NCBI GenBank assembly: GCA_009692305.1
Contig: SHZK01000001.1
Coordinates: 124,001-188,000 of the forward strand
Direction: 5' to 3'
Source of the DNA: Gammaproteobacteria bacterium
GTDB lineage: Bacteria; Pseudomonadota; Gammaproteobacteria; Pseudomonadales; Pseudohongiellaceae
Length of the DNA: 64,000 bases
The notes under the pieces were generated by a model. It worked only from the letters and a program-made list of their open reading frames with translations. It was not told the origin of the DNA and searched no databases. Made by a program: the position numbers and the translations under genes. This document shows, one piece after another, positions 36,140 to 47,142 of the stretch (position 1 is its first letter; every line of letters starts with the position of its first letter).

Positions 36140-38114
36140 TCAGAACCGCAGCTTGAACCCGCCATTGATGACGAATCCGTCCAGCGGTGTGTAAAGGTCA
36201 TTGAAGCGGGGTTCTTTTAAAGGTCCACTGTAGATGGTTTCATAGCGTGTCTGTCGCGCATCACCAAAATTTTCGAAGTTCAGAAACACTGAAAAAGCTT
36301 CGCCGAAAATCTTTTCCGTCATCAGACCCAGTATCCAGAAATCCCGGCTGCGACTTCCGTCCTCGCGCTGCTGCGAGCCGTAATAATAGGCTTCCAGGCC
36401 CACCCGCAAATCATCCTCGCGCTCGTACACCAACACCGCATTCAATCGGTCGGTGGGAATAAGCAAGGCATCGCTAACTGTTCCGAAGCGGTGTTCGCGC
36501 ACGTCGGCATGGGTGTAGCCCAGAAACAGGCGCAGTAAATCCCAGTTCCAGATTGCATTCACTTCGGCACCGCGTGTATCGAGATAGCCGCGCGGTTGCT
36601 CATAGGCATACTGATCCAGAGTTTGAGAGACCAATAACAAGGGGTCATCCTCCTTGGTATAAAACAGCAACAGATTCAAGGTCAGAGACAGGGCATCACT
36701 CAATTCTAAATCGCGATTAATATCCATGTTCATGCCGGCCGAGCGTTCCGCGTCGAGCAGCTCATGTTGCAGTGGCATCACACCCTGGAAGTGCAAGGTT
36801 TCCGGATCATCGGTGAATAGCGTGGGCAGCTTGTAACCGAGTCCGCCGCCGATCCGTATGGTGGTATCAGCGCCGGAGTCATATAGCATCGAAATTCTGC
36901 GAAGCAAAAAGTCGCCATGCTCGGAAGTGTGATCGATACGCAGGCCGGTCTCCAGCGTCCAGCTGGACGACAGCGGCACAGTTCCCTGTATAAAACCACC
37001 CAGAATATGATTGCTATAATCGTGAGCAATGCGGGGGGAGTGCTTGCTCCTGCTCAAACTCTTCAGTCCATAGATTCAGTCCCGCCACCCAATCCACGGT
37101 ATTGGCCATGCCGAGTATGTGGGCCTCGCTGAAACTGGAATGCTGGACGCCGGAAAACTCAAATCCCGGCACTGTCTGTTCACGCCGGAAGCGGCTGATA
37201 TTGTTACGCAGCACCAACTCGCGACCAGAACCCGACTGTCTCGAATATTCCAATAGTGATGACAGGCGCAGTGTGGTGCCGTCTTCGAAGTAGGCCGGTC
37301 CGGTACGATCGCCATCGATATAGTTCATGTCGCCACCCAGACGGTCTTTCGCGACTGCGTTGATCGCAAAGCGCAGTTCACTGTCATTCCCATAGAGGAA
37401 CAGGCTGGGATTGAAAGTCCAGCGTTCGAACTCGGGGATGGCGCTGAAGCCGTTGTCGGCCGGGTCGTAGGCATCACTGCCGTTATAGGAGGTAAACAGG
37501 GTTGCGCCCACCGCTTCGGATCGACGCGTAAAAAACCCGCTGACATCCGTGCCGCCGGCAGAAGTCGCGTTAACGAGCATGGAATTTTCCGGGTCCGTTC
37601 CAGGTGTTTTGGATACCAGATTTATCAGTCCAGCGATGGCGCCCGCACCATAGAGCGTTGAATTGGCACCTTTGATGACTTCCACCTGCTGCAGATCCAG
37701 CGGCGCTATTTGCAGCAGACTCAGGCTGCCGGAGAAACCGCTGTATAGGGGCATGCCGTCACGCAACAATTGCGTGTATTTTCCGTCGAGTCCCTGGATG
37801 CGAATACTGGAATTGAAACTTGTGGCTGAAGTCTGCTGCACATGGATGCCGGTGCTTTCATTTAGCAGCATACGGATATCGCCCGGTTTCATATTGCCTT
37901 TTTCGGCAAGCTCCTCACTACCAAGGATTTCGACGCGGGTGGGCGATGTTGCAAAGCTGCGCCGGCTACGAGTAGACGTAACGATGATTTCCTCTATTGC
38001 TTCTTCTTGCGCTGCTGCCGGCTCTTCCACTACTTCCTAGGCGTTTATGAGTCCAGGCCAGAGGATACAGAGCAAAGCCAAAATTCTGTTTATTGACAAG
38101 TTGTGCGTCCGCAA
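36140..38114 (-). pseudogene. TonB-dependent receptor gene with nonsense codon and frameshift
   Basis: A FepA/BtuB-like siderophore or vitamin receptor in pieces. At the 5' end the frame reads from a TTG near 38114 or 38099 through a signal peptide (RILALLCILWPGLINA). It meets TAG at 38037-38039, then continues EVVEEPAAAQEEAIEEIIV, the TonB box and plug. At 37033-37038 a run of six G (C on the coding strand) shifts the frame. Removing one base joins EQALP to RIAHDYSNHILGG and restores the barrel down to the terminal FKLRF. A GTG at 38030 could start a product lacking a signal peptide. Both lesions make function unlikely unless either is a read error. Confidence 0.8.
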
Positions 38115-38138
38115 AAATTATTATCACCAACCCGGATT

Positions 38139-39296
38139 TTACTCAAAAATCTTCGCAACCTGGTCAAAGCGCAACGCCTGGTATTGATTGCCAAGGCGTA
38201 CAGGATCGCCGTTGTAGACCAGGTATGCAACAAGTGGTCTGTCCATGGAATTCGACAGCTTCCTGATGGAATCGAAATGGGTATTTTTGAAAGTGGCGCT
38301 GGATTTGATTTCCACAGCTACGATCTCTGGCCCTTTCTTCAGCAGAATGTCAATTTCATTACTATTGCTGTCCCGGAAGAAATACAGGTTTGAGATCTCT
38401 CCCTGGTTGTATTGATATTTCAGGCATTCCAGCACTACCAGATTTTCAAATATTGCGCCGACTAAAGGGTCGCGTGCTATCTGCTCAGGTTTTTCAATGC
38501 CCAGCAGGTAGACCAACAGTCCCGGTTCCGTGAAATAGTATTTCGGAGCTTTGATGACCCGTTTACCGAAATTTTCAAAATAGGGAGCTAGTTTGAAAAC
38601 AATGAAAGAGGCCTCCAGTATGGAAAGCCAATGCCTAATGGTTTTGGCATCTACGCCAACATCATTTCCCAGTGACTGGTAGTCCATCAATTGTCCGATG
38701 CGACCGGCCAGCAATTTTACGAACTTTTCAAACTGGCTGGCGTCTTTCAAGTTGATCAGTTGGCGTACATCTCTTTCCACATAAGTCTGGTAGTAATTCG
38801 CATAGGCCTGGCGGGGACGTTGTTGTTCATCATGTACTCGCGGCAGAAATCCGGTGAATGTGTAGTCTTCAAAGGTGTTGAAGTGAATATCACCATCCGA
38901 CAGCTCCGCAATTGAGAAAGGCAACAGATGTAACAGAGCGGTGCGCCCGGCCAGAGACTGGGCTATGGATTCTTTTAGGGCAAGTTGATGGGAGCCGGTG
39001 AGGATGAAACGCCCATTGCATTTTTCTTCGTCAACGATGACCTGAATATAGCTGAGCAGTTCCGGCACGCGCTGGATTTCGTCGAAAATTACCTTTCCGG
39101 GGTAGCGCTGCAAGAACGCCTTTGGATCAGTGGCTGCCAACACCCGATTCTCTGGTAGCTCAAGATTGCAGTAAGCATATTGCTTGAAGGTTCTGGCCAG
39201 GGTGGTCTTGCCCGCCTGACGCGGACCCAGGATGGTGACCACCGGATATTCTCTCAGTGACCGGCGACATTCGGCTTGCAGTGTGCGTTTCAGCAT
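38139..39296 (-). CDS. AAA ATPase with DUF4143 domain
   Basis: A 385-residue ATPase of the AAA_14/DUF4143 type. Walker A is GPRQAGKTT near residue 25, Walker B is KVIFDEIQRVPEL near 75, and FILTGSHQLAL is the sensor region. The C-terminal DUF4143 nuclease-like domain has VLECLKYQYNQGEISNLYFFRDSNSNEIDIL and EIKSSATF, a PD-(D/E)xK-like pattern. Such proteins are common, mobile and mostly of unknown role; toxin-antitoxin or defence links have been suggested. The ATG at 39296 is preferred over an upstream TTG. Confidence 0.85.
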   Translation of the reverse strand: MLKRTLQAECRRSLREYPVVTILGPRQAGKTTLARTFKQYAYCNLELPENRVLAATDPKAFLQRYPGKVIFDEIQRVPELLSYIQVIVDEEKCNGRFILTGSHQLALKESIAQSLAGRTALLHLLPFSIAELSDGDIHFNTFEDYTFTGFLPRVHDEQQRPRQAYANYYQTYVERDVRQLINLKDASQFEKFVKLLAGRIGQLMDYQSLGNDVGVDAKTIRHWLSILEASFIVFKLAPYFENFGKRVIKAPKYYFTEPGLLVYLLGIEKPEQIARDPLVGAIFENLVVLECLKYQYNQGEISNLYFFRDSNSNEIDILLKKGPEIVAVEIKSSATFKNTHFDSIRKLSNSMDRPLVAYLVYNGDPVRLGNQYQALRFDQVAKIFE

Positions 39297-39506
39297 GGTG
39301 GGTATTTCAACATATGCAATAAAGGAATACAACTCCCGTATTACATAAATCAGAGGATGGGCTCAGAGCACTTTGCTTTGCTTGGTGCGGCAAAGTTTAC
39401 CGGTTGGTAAGCGACAGCGGTGGCGACAGTATTGAAGTGATCTTTGGTCATCGACCTGAATGCCTGCTCACCTCAAGTCTGACCAGCCGCAGTTTTCAAA
39501 ATCTAC

Positions 39507-41690
39507 CTAGCTGCTGTGGGACTGGCCGAGTTGCTTTAACAGAGTCATCTGCACATCTTCACTGCCCGGTGCCACCGTGGCGAGTTCCAGATAACTTCCG
39601 TTAGCTTGCAATTCCCAGCTTTGGTTATGGTCGCTCATATAGAGCTGCAGCTCTTCCATGATTCGATTAGCCAACTTCTTTTTCAGAATCGGGAAACAGA
39701 CTTCAATGCGATTGGTAAGATTGCGCTCCATCCAGTCGGCACTGGAGCAGTACACCTGGCTGGCATTGTTCTCGAAATAAAACACGCGTGAATGTTCGAG
39801 GAAACGACCTATAACAGATGTAACACGAATATTTTCACTTACATTGGGTATCCCGACTTTCAGGCAGCATACGCCGCGCACGATAAGATCGATTTTCACT
39901 CCGGCCGTCGAGGCACGATAAAGTTCCTTGATGACCTCTGGATCGGTTAATGAGTTCATTTTTGCAATGATGCGTGCAGGATTGCCGGCGAGTGCAGCCT
40001 GTGTTTCTGCATCGATCATGCGTAACAGTGATTTGCGCAGGTTGAAGGGGGCGTGAATAATAAGGTTCGGATGTATCTTCTTGCCCATTCCGGTAATTTG
40101 TTGAAACACCTTGTGGACGTCGTCGCACATAGTAGGTTCGGACGTGAGCAAGCTGTAATCGGTATAAGCCAGCGAGTTTTTGCGGTGATAGTTGCCCGTG
40201 CCAAGATGAGCATACCGTTTAAGTTTGTTGCCAACCCGGCGCACGAACAACAGCATCTTGGCGTGAGTCTTGTAGCCCATGACGCCATAGACCACGACGG
40301 CACCGGCTTCCTGCAGGATGCTCGCAAAATTGATGTTGTCTTCTTCATCAAAGCGGGCGCGCAGTTCGATAACGACAGTCACTTCCTTGCCGTTTCTGGC
40401 CGCATCAGACAGCGCCTTTACCAGTTCTGAGGATTCATTGGTGCGATAGAGGGTTTGCTTGATCGACAGGACGGTGGGGTCCTTGGCAGCCTGCCGCACC
40501 CAGTCAATGATGGGAATGAATGACTGATAAGGATGCAACAGCAACTGGTCTTCCTTGTCCACTGCCGCAAAAATGTAATTACCTTCCTCCAGTGCCTTCG
40601 GTGTACCGGGAGAAAATTTCGGGAACAGGAGATCGGGCCGGTCGATCATATTGGTGAGTGCCATCAAGCGCCGCAGGTTTACAGGGCCTTCCAGCGGATA
40701 TAACTCATGCCTGGACAGGTTGAACCGCTCCAGCAGGAAATCGGTCAAGCGCGCCGGACATTCCTTGCCTACTTCGAGTCGCGTCGCGGCGCCAAAGCGG
40801 CGGCTGTGCAATTCTCCACGCAGGGCGCTGGCCACGTCTTCGACTTCTACGTTCGACATTTCCAGGTCAGAGTTGCGGGTCACCCGGAACTGATGGCATT
40901 CGGTCACCGTCATCCCGGGGAAGAATTCGTCCACATAGGCGTGAATGATGGATGACAGGAATATGAAATTGTCGCCTTCCGCGATGATTTCCTTCGGTAC
41001 CTTGAGCAGGCGCGGCAGGGAGCGGGGAGCAGGCACGATGGCGAGTCCGCTATCCCGGCCGAAGGCATCTTTGCCTTCCAGTGCCAGGATAAAATTCAGG
41101 CTCTTGTTCACCAGTCGCGGAAATGGATGCGCCGGGTCAAGCCCCAGTGGCGAAATGATGGGCCAAATTTCATCATGAAAGTATTGTCTGGTCCATTCGA
41201 TGAGTTCGGCATTCCATTTGTTGCGCGCCAGGAAATGGATATTTTCCCTGGCCAGTGAGGGAAACAGTTCCTCGTTCAGGATTCGATATTGTTCGGTAAG
41301 CGCAGTGCGAACCTGTTCATGCAGCGTTTTAAGGATTTCATCCGGATACTTGCCATCCGGACCAGGTCGTTGCCGGCCAAAATCCATCTGCTTCTTCAGC
41401 CCGGATACACGAATCTCGAAAAACTCATCCAGATTGGCGCTGAATATCAACAGGAACATCAGGCGTTCGAGCAAGGGATGCCTGGGGTTTTTCGCCTGGC
41501 TTAATACCCGCAGGTTAAACTTGATGTAGTTCAATTCCCGATTTTCGAAATACTCCGGGTTGGAAAAATCCTGCGCTGCAGCCTCAGGTCTTGAATGTGG
41601 GTGATCAGTCCCGGGGGCTGAATTGTCCACAATCACTTCAAGTGACTTCTTTCGAGTCGAATCTGACATTGGGTTCTTGTTAGACTTCAT
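39507..41690 (-). CDS. ppk: Polyphosphate kinase 1
   Basis: About 727 residues. PPK1 polymerises the gamma-phosphate of ATP into polyphosphate at the inner membrane. Family motifs: NRELNYIKFNLRVL at the N-domain, YKTHAKMLLFVRRVGNKLKRYAHLGTGNYH with the phosphohistidine region, RGVCCLKVG and RFLEHSRVFYFEN, and DWMERNLTNRIEV near the C-terminus. Start choice is uncertain: ATGs at 41708, 41690 and 41669 all lack a good ribosome-binding site. It is divergent from pstS, with a PhoB box between them, which fits a role in phosphate storage. Confidence 0.93.
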   Translation of the reverse strand: MKSNKNPMSDSTRKKSLEVIVDNSAPGTDHPHSRPEAAAQDFSNPEYFENRELNYIKFNLRVLSQAKNPRHPLLERLMFLLIFSANLDEFFEIRVSGLKKQMDFGRQRPGPDGKYPDEILKTLHEQVRTALTEQYRILNEELFPSLARENIHFLARNKWNAELIEWTRQYFHDEIWPIISPLGLDPAHPFPRLVNKSLNFILALEGKDAFGRDSGLAIVPAPRSLPRLLKVPKEIIAEGDNFIFLSSIIHAYVDEFFPGMTVTECHQFRVTRNSDLEMSNVEVEDVASALRGELHSRRFGAATRLEVGKECPARLTDFLLERFNLSRHELYPLEGPVNLRRLMALTNMIDRPDLLFPKFSPGTPKALEEGNYIFAAVDKEDQLLLHPYQSFIPIIDWVRQAAKDPTVLSIKQTLYRTNESSELVKALSDAARNGKEVTVVIELRARFDEEDNINFASILQEAGAVVVYGVMGYKTHAKMLLFVRRVGNKLKRYAHLGTGNYHRKNSLAYTDYSLLTSEPTMCDDVHKVFQQITGMGKKIHPNLIIHAPFNLRKSLLRMIDAETQAALAGNPARIIAKMNSLTDPEVIKELYRASTAGVKIDLIVRGVCCLKVGIPNVSENIRVTSVIGRFLEHSRVFYFENNASQVYCSSADWMERNLTNRIEVCFPILKKKLANRIMEELQLYMSDHNQSWELQANGSYLELATVAPGSEDVQMTLLKQLGQSHSS

Positions 41691-41831
41691 GGATTGACGG
41701 CCGCTCATTGTACGCAAGATCGGTGCGGGGAATATTACCGTCTCGTGACAGCCGGTTTCACTATAGGGTAGATGCAGTTTTGGTACAACGACGCGGTGCA
41801 ACTGCGGCGTCACGTCTGGATTTTCTCCGAA

Positions 41832-41849
41832 TTGTCATATTTCTGTCAC
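41832..41849 (+). promoter_or_regulatory. PhoB box before pstS
   Basis: TTGTCATATTTCTGTCAC matches the PhoB box (two CTGTCAT-like 7-mers 11 bases apart) with one mismatch in the direct repeats. It lies 71 bases before the pstS ATG and between pstS and divergent ppk. Confidence 0.85.
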
Positions 41850-41919
41850 ATACTATGGCTATAGTTCGGGGCAGGTTAGCGTTAACTGGTCTGACTATTG
41901 TGACTCGTGGAGGCATGGC

Positions 41920-42891
41920 ATGCGATCGATGAAATTGGGAAAGATTTTACCCTCACTGCTGATTCTGGTGGGCCTGTCCTTACAAGCCGCCGAAGTGGAT
42001 CCGGAGATTCCGGCATATGAGCGCACCAGCGGCGTCTCGGGCAACCTGTCCAGCGTTGGCTCGGATACCCTTGCCAACCTCATGACCCTGTGGGCAGAGG
42101 ACTTCAAGCGCTTATACCCGAACGTAAATATCCAGATTCAGGCCGCAGGTTCTTCTACCGCGCCACCAGCGCTCACCGAACGTACCTCCAACATCGGCCC
42201 CATGAGCCGGGAGATGAAAGACAACGAAATCGAGGCCTTTGAATCCCGTTACGGCTACAAGCCAACCGCCATTCCTGTCGCTATCGATGCCCTTGCAGTT
42301 TATGTGCACAAGGATAATCCCATCGAGGGCATGACCTTGCCCCAGGTCGATGCGATCTTCTCCTCCAACCAGCGTTGTGGCTATTCACAGAGTATTACCA
42401 GTTGGGGGGATCTTGGCATGCGCGGACCCTGGGAAGCACGGGACATCCAGTTGTTCGGGCGTAACTCCGTTTCCGGCACCTATGGTTACTTCAAGGAAGC
42501 GGCCCTGTGCGATGGCGATTTCAAGAACAATGTGAACGAGCAGCCCGGCTCGGCATCGGTAGTGCAGTCCGTCAGTACCTCCATCAATGGCATTGGTTAT
42601 TCCGGTATCGGTTACCGTACCTCCAGCGTGCGGGCGGTGCCGATTGCGCGTACGCCTGAGAGTGAATACTTTGAAGCCAATGCAGAAAACTCGATCGCTG
42701 GCACTTATCCACTGGCGCGCTTCCTGTATGTGTATGTGAACAAGGCGCCTAATGAGCCGTTGCCGCCCCTGGAAAGAGAATTTATCAATTTGATTTTGTC
42801 ACAATCCGGTCAAGCCGTTGTGTTAAAAGATGGCTATATACCTTTGCCAGCGCGAGTGGTGGCGGGCACCAAGGCGAATTTGGGCATGTGA
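41920..42891 (+). CDS. pstS: Phosphate ABC transporter, substrate-binding protein PstS
   Basis: A 323-residue exported phosphate-binding protein. GGAGG lies 6 bases upstream and the signal peptide ends near LSLQAAE. Phosphate-site segments are visible: [10 protein letters not shown] near residue 45, [12 protein letters not shown] near 73, [13 protein letters not shown] near 125 and [13 protein letters not shown] near 185. It captures phosphate in the periplasm for the PstCAB transporter. It has its own PhoB box and an intrinsic terminator after it, as is usual for the most abundant subunit of the system. Confidence 0.93.
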   Translation: MRSMKLGKILPSLLILVGLSLQAAEVDPEIPAYERTSGVSGNLSSVGSDTLANLMTLWAEDFKRLYPNVNIQIQAAGSSTAPPALTERTSNIGPMSREMKDNEIEAFESRYGYKPTAIPVAIDALAVYVHKDNPIEGMTLPQVDAIFSSNQRCGYSQSITSWGDLGMRGPWEARDIQLFGRNSVSGTYGYFKEAALCDGDFKNNVNEQPGSASVVQSVSTSINGIGYSGIGYRTSSVRAVPIARTPESEYFEANAENSIAGTYPLARFLYVYVNKAPNEPLPPLEREFINLILSQSGQAVVLKDGYIPLPARVVAGTKANLGM

Positions 42892-42940
42892 TTCTGCGCG
42901 ACCTCCAGCAGTAATCGGAGGTTGCGTTTGTGATGCAAGG

Positions 42941-42968
42941 GTCTGGCTCCACAAGAGCCGGACTTTTT
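42941..42968 (+). terminator. Terminator between pstS and pstC
   Basis: GTCTGGCTC and GAGCCGGAC form a 9-base stem (one T-G pair) around CACAA, followed by five T. It would make pstS transcripts end before pstC, partly or wholly. Confidence 0.8.
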
Positions 42969-42996
42969 CATGGATAGGGAATATATTGTGACAATA

Positions 42997-43014
42997 CTGT
43001 CATGTATTTGTAAA
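42997..43014 (+). promoter_or_regulatory. PhoB box before pstC
   Basis: CTGTCATGTATTTGTAAA matches the PhoB box at the first 7-mer perfectly and the second partly. It lies after the pstS terminator and 27 bases before the pstC ATG, suggesting a second PhoB-dependent promoter for pstCAB-phoU. Confidence 0.6.
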
Positions 43015-43040
43015 AAAGCGCCAAAACCAGAATAGTAACG

Positions 43041-45371
43041 ATGGCAATAGAACCGAATCAGGGGCAAGCGCAGGATGCAGGGCTGGAATCTTCCCCGGTA
43101 CTGAACATGGCGTCCAGTCGCCTGCAGTTTCGGCGCAAACTGCGCCATTTTACTGACCGCGCTGCCAAGCTAGCTATCGCCGTTGGTGGTATTGGTGTGA
43201 TTGTTGCGATCCTGCTGATATTCCTCTACCTGTTCTACGAAGTAATTCCGCTGTTCAAGGCCGCCTCGGTTGAAAAGCTTAATCAATATCAGCTGCAAGG
43301 CGCCGACCAGTCCCCGACTTTACATCTCGCCATCGAAGAGCAATCTGAAATTGGCATGCGCCTGGATCAGTCCGGCACGTTTCTGTTCTTTACCATCGCC
43401 GATGGTGCAACAGTATCCGAGATTGATGTGGCACTGCCGGCTGCGACTACTATAACTGCGTTCACCATCGACACCGAGGAAAGTGGCATAGTTGCGCTTG
43501 GACTGAGCAATGGTGAAGTAGTTATTGCAGATTACGGCTATTCGATTTCCTACGCACAAACAGACAATAGCCGCACCATAACGCCGGTGGTGAGCTATCC
43601 GTTCGGAACTGAACCCTATCAGTTGTTCGCAGGACAAGCGGTGACCGCGCTGGCATTGCGCACTCGCGGTGAGTCCATGTTGCTGGCAGGCAGCAATAGT
43701 GCCGGGCAGGGCTCACTGGTGAGGATGAGCAAACAAACCAGCCTGTTCGCTGCGTTCAACGCAGCCGGAGACGTCAACAGTTTCGAAACGACGGTAGCGA
43801 ATATACCGCTGTCGGTTAGCGGCACCACGCAGATGTTTATCGAAGGTGATCAGCGTTGGCTGTACTTTGTTGCGGCGAATGGACTCATCCGGATTCTGGA
43901 TATGCAGGCGGCGCTCAATAACCAGGCCTTCCAATTCGAGATTGAGATGTTCCTGACCGAAGATGGTGTCCGCCCCACCAGGATCTCGTTTCTGCTTGGG
44001 GGCATCTCCTTGCTGGTAGCTGACGATAATGGTGTTGTTGCGCAGTGGTTCCTGATTCGGGATGGTCAACAAACGCGATTGCAGCGGGTTCGGGAATTTT
44101 CGCTTGCAGAAGATCCAATTGCGGCATTGGCTCCTGAACAGCGGCGCAAGAATTTCGTCACTGCCAATGCAGCTGGCGAAGTCGCAATCTACAACTCAAC
44201 GGCGCACCGGCAAGTTTTATCCGAGCGCCTGCTGGAATCGCGGCCGCTGGCCATGGCTATCTCCCCCCGCGGCGATGCCTTGTTGATTGAATCGGCAGAT
44301 GGCATCGGCGCCTGGCACGTGGCAAATGAACATCCCGAAGTATCCTGGCAAGCCTTGTGGGACAAGGTCTGGTACGAAAGTTATGAAGAGCCCGAATACA
44401 TCTGGCAGTCATCTGCTGCAACCACTGAATTTGAGCCCAAGTATTCGTTCGTACCACTCGCCTTTGGTACCCTGAAGGCGGCCTTCTATGCGATGCTGGT
44501 AGCAGCTCCCCTAGCGATCTGCGGTGCAATTTTTACCGGCTATTTCATGGCGCCGGCGATGCGCCGCAAGGTAAAGCCCCTGATCGAGTTAATGGGGGCA
44601 CTGCCGACAGTCGTGCTCGGATTTCTTGCAGGCTTGTGGTTGGCCCCGTTTGTTGAAAAAAATCTGCTGGGAATTTTCAACATTCTTATAATACTGCCCA
44701 TAGCAATCCTGCTGGCGAGTTTTCTGTGGATGCAGTTGCCGCACAACTGGCGGCATCGGATTCCGGAAGGATGGGAAGCAGGCATATTGATTCCCGTGAT
44801 CCTGTTGTTCGGCTACCTGTCATTTGCACTAGCGACCCCACTCGAGCACATTTTTTTCAATGGCGACCTGCGCTTCTATATAAGCAATGATCTTGGCATT
44901 ACCTATGATCAGCGTAACGCGATGGTAGTTGGCTTTGCTATGGGGTTTGCCGTGATCCCGAACATATTTTCCATCGCCGAGGATGCGATCTTTACGGTGC
45001 CCAGGCATTTGACTTACGGCTCCCTGGCATTGGGGGCAACACCCTGGCAAAGCCTGTACCGGGTCGTGCTGCCTACCGCCAGTCCGGGCATCTTCAGCGC
45101 ATTAATGATTGGCATGGGCAGAGCGGTGGGCGAGACGATGATTGTGTTAATGGCAACCGGTAATACTCCGATCATGGATATCAACATTTTCGAGGGAATG
45201 CGCACGCTGGCGGCAAACATAGCTGTGGAGATTCCTGAGTCGGAAGTAAGCAGCACTCACTATCGCATCCTGTTCCTGGCCGCGCTGGTGCTATTCATGT
45301 TCACATTTGCAGTTAATACGATCGCAGAGATTGTGCGACAGCGCCTGCGCGGGAAATACAGCACCATATGA
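43041..45371 (+). CDS. pstC: Phosphate ABC transporter permease PstC (long form)
   Basis: A 776-residue permease. One N-terminal helix (residues 45-72) is followed by a large soluble segment of about 400 residues with propeller-like repeats (for example SGIVALGLSNGEVVIADYG). The canonical ABC-permease domain covers about residues 480-770, with the cytoplasmic EAA-like loop ALGATPWQSLYRVVLPTASPGI. Gammaproteobacterial long PstC proteins, as in Pseudomonas, share this layout; the role of the extra domain is not known. The gene overlaps pstA by 4 bases. Confidence 0.9.
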   Translation: MAIEPNQGQAQDAGLESSPVLNMASSRLQFRRKLRHFTDRAAKLAIAVGGIGVIVAILLIFLYLFYEVIPLFKAASVEKLNQYQLQGADQSPTLHLAIEEQSEIGMRLDQSGTFLFFTIADGATVSEIDVALPAATTITAFTIDTEESGIVALGLSNGEVVIADYGYSISYAQTDNSRTITPVVSYPFGTEPYQLFAGQAVTALALRTRGESMLLAGSNSAGQGSLVRMSKQTSLFAAFNAAGDVNSFETTVANIPLSVSGTTQMFIEGDQRWLYFVAANGLIRILDMQAALNNQAFQFEIEMFLTEDGVRPTRISFLLGGISLLVADDNGVVAQWFLIRDGQQTRLQRVREFSLAEDPIAALAPEQRRKNFVTANAAGEVAIYNSTAHRQVLSERLLESRPLAMAISPRGDALLIESADGIGAWHVANEHPEVSWQALWDKVWYESYEEPEYIWQSSAATTEFEPKYSFVPLAFGTLKAAFYAMLVAAPLAICGAIFTGYFMAPAMRRKVKPLIELMGALPTVVLGFLAGLWLAPFVEKNLLGIFNILIILPIAILLASFLWMQLPHNWRHRIPEGWEAGILIPVILLFGYLSFALATPLEHIFFNGDLRFYISNDLGITYDQRNAMVVGFAMGFAVIPNIFSIAEDAIFTVPRHLTYGSLALGATPWQSLYRVVLPTASPGIFSALMIGMGRAVGETMIVLMATGNTPIMDINIFEGMRTLAANIAVEIPESEVSSTHYRILFLAALVLFMFTFAVNTIAEIVRQRLRGKYSTI

Positions 45372-47077
45372 AACTGCGATTCGACAAATGGTTGGCTACC
45401 GGTACGCCGTGGATCTGGCTCAATGCCGGTGCGGTGGCAATCAGTATCATCATGGTCATCGGCTTGCTGCTGCTGCTCACGGTCCGTGGCATGCATCACT
45501 TTTGGCCGAAAGATGTCATGCAGGCGTATTACTCGCCTCCAGTCAATTCAGCAGAGCGGCTGACAACCCAGGTTATCGGTGAATTTGTCGAGAGCGAGTC
45601 GGTTATCTCCCAGCAAATCGCCTCCTCCGGCATTCCGGTCGATGAAGCGCAGGAGTTCTATGAGCGACAGTTAATGAAACTGGGAAATCGTGATCTCACT
45701 GGCGCTGATTTCTCCTGGGTACTGACAGATTTTATTGCCGAGATTGAATATCCAGAACATCTGGTAGTGCTGGAGCGGCGCGAATGGGGCAACTTTTATG
45801 GTTTTCTGCAAGCCGTGCGGGAAAATGACGACACGGTAATCTCGGTCGATTATCGGGATCAGTCCGATACAGAGGCGCAGAACCAGGCCTGGCAGGAATT
45901 CACAGCGCGACTCGAGCGGGCGCAGGTTTTACATGCGGAAATCTACCGCATCGAAAACCAGGAAATCGGTGAGATAAATTATGGCGTCGAGCGACTGCGA
46001 CTGCAGCTGCGCCGGCTGCAGTTAGATGGACGCGATACCGATGCAGCAACAGCCGAAATCAATGCCCAGCAGGCGGCACTAGAAGCTGAGTACGCAGCAC
46101 TGCAGGAAAATCTGCTGAACCTGTACGATCAAATCAATCGTGATACCGCAATTTTTATGGCAGCCAATGAACGGGAGGGAGAAATTGAGTTTGCGGATAT
46201 AGTGCGCGCCTATCGACCCAATGGCATGAACCTGTGGGCGAAAGCAGCTGGCTATCTGGCCAAGCTTGGTGAGTTTTTAACCGACGAGCCCCGTGAAGCG
46301 AATACCGAAGGGGGCATCTTTCCTGCCATCTTCGGCACCGTGATGATGGTGCTGCTGATGTCAGTTTTCGTCACACCATTTGGTGTCGTGGCCGCGGTGT
46401 ATCTGCGCGAATATGCGCGCCAGGGGTTTCTGACCCGGGTGATTCGAATTGCAGTAAATAATCTGGCCGGGGTACCGTCGGTAGTGTATGGCGTGTTTGG
46501 ACTGGGTTTCTTCATCTATATCATTGGCGGTGAAATCGATCAGCTGTTCTACCCGGAGGCGTTGCCAGCGCCAACGTTTGGTACACCGGGTTTGCTCTGG
46601 GCTTCAATTACCCTGGCATTACTCACCGTGCCGGTGGTGATTGTCGCCACTGAAGAAGGTCTGGCGCGGATCCCCCGCAGTGTGCGCGAAGGCAGTCTCG
46701 CCCTCGGAGCGACCCAATTTGAAACCCTGTGGCGGGTGGTACTGCCGATGGCGAGCCCGGCCATGATGACTGGATTGATCCTGGCAGTGGCGCGTGCTGC
46801 AGGAGAGGTCGCGCCGTTGATGCTGGTGGGTGTGGTGAAGCTGGCACCAGCACTTCCGCTTGATGGTAACTACCCGTATTTGCATCTGGAGCAGAAGTTT
46901 ATGCATCTTGGTTTTCACATCTACGATGTGGGATTCCAGAGCCCAAACATCGAGGCGGCACGCCCGCTGGTGTTTGCGACAGCATTACTGCTGGTAATTA
47001 TTATCGCCCTGCTGAATTTCAGTGCGGTAGCACTGCGCAACCACTTGCGCGAAAAATATAAATCGCTGGATGTCTGA
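45368..47077 (+). CDS. pstA: Phosphate ABC transporter permease PstA (long form)
   Basis: A 569-residue permease. After the first helix (residues 15-38) comes a periplasmic insertion of about 230 residues with a coiled-coil stretch (residues 175-255, rich in Glu, Gln, Leu and Arg). The ABC-permease core covers residues 310-560 and carries the EAA-type loop [20 protein letters not shown]. It forms the channel with PstC. The ATG overlaps the pstC stop. The insertion is known in other gammaproteobacterial PstA proteins and may sense PstS. Confidence 0.9.
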   Translation: MKLRFDKWLATGTPWIWLNAGAVAISIIMVIGLLLLLTVRGMHHFWPKDVMQAYYSPPVNSAERLTTQVIGEFVESESVISQQIASSGIPVDEAQEFYERQLMKLGNRDLTGADFSWVLTDFIAEIEYPEHLVVLERREWGNFYGFLQAVRENDDTVISVDYRDQSDTEAQNQAWQEFTARLERAQVLHAEIYRIENQEIGEINYGVERLRLQLRRLQLDGRDTDAATAEINAQQAALEAEYAALQENLLNLYDQINRDTAIFMAANEREGEIEFADIVRAYRPNGMNLWAKAAGYLAKLGEFLTDEPREANTEGGIFPAIFGTVMMVLLMSVFVTPFGVVAAVYLREYARQGFLTRVIRIAVNNLAGVPSVVYGVFGLGFFIYIIGGEIDQLFYPEALPAPTFGTPGLLWASITLALLTVPVVIVATEEGLARIPRSVREGSLALGATQFETLWRVVLPMASPAMMTGLILAVARAAGEVAPLMLVGVVKLAPALPLDGNYPYLHLEQKFMHLGFHIYDVGFQSPNIEAARPLVFATALLLVIIIALLNFSAVALRNHLREKYKSLDV

Positions 47078-47142
47078 CAGTATTGAACAGTTCCAATAGT
47101 CACGATCCGGATAACATCAGGGCAACAGAGGTAAAGTCAGCA

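Noticed and set aside
38139..39296. The DUF4143 ATPase as part of a defence island
   Set aside because: No other defence-type gene flanks it; the neighbours are a broken receptor and ppk.
39507..41690. A minus-strand PhoB box for ppk
   Set aside because: I found no second direct repeat on the minus strand; the single box reads toward pstS.
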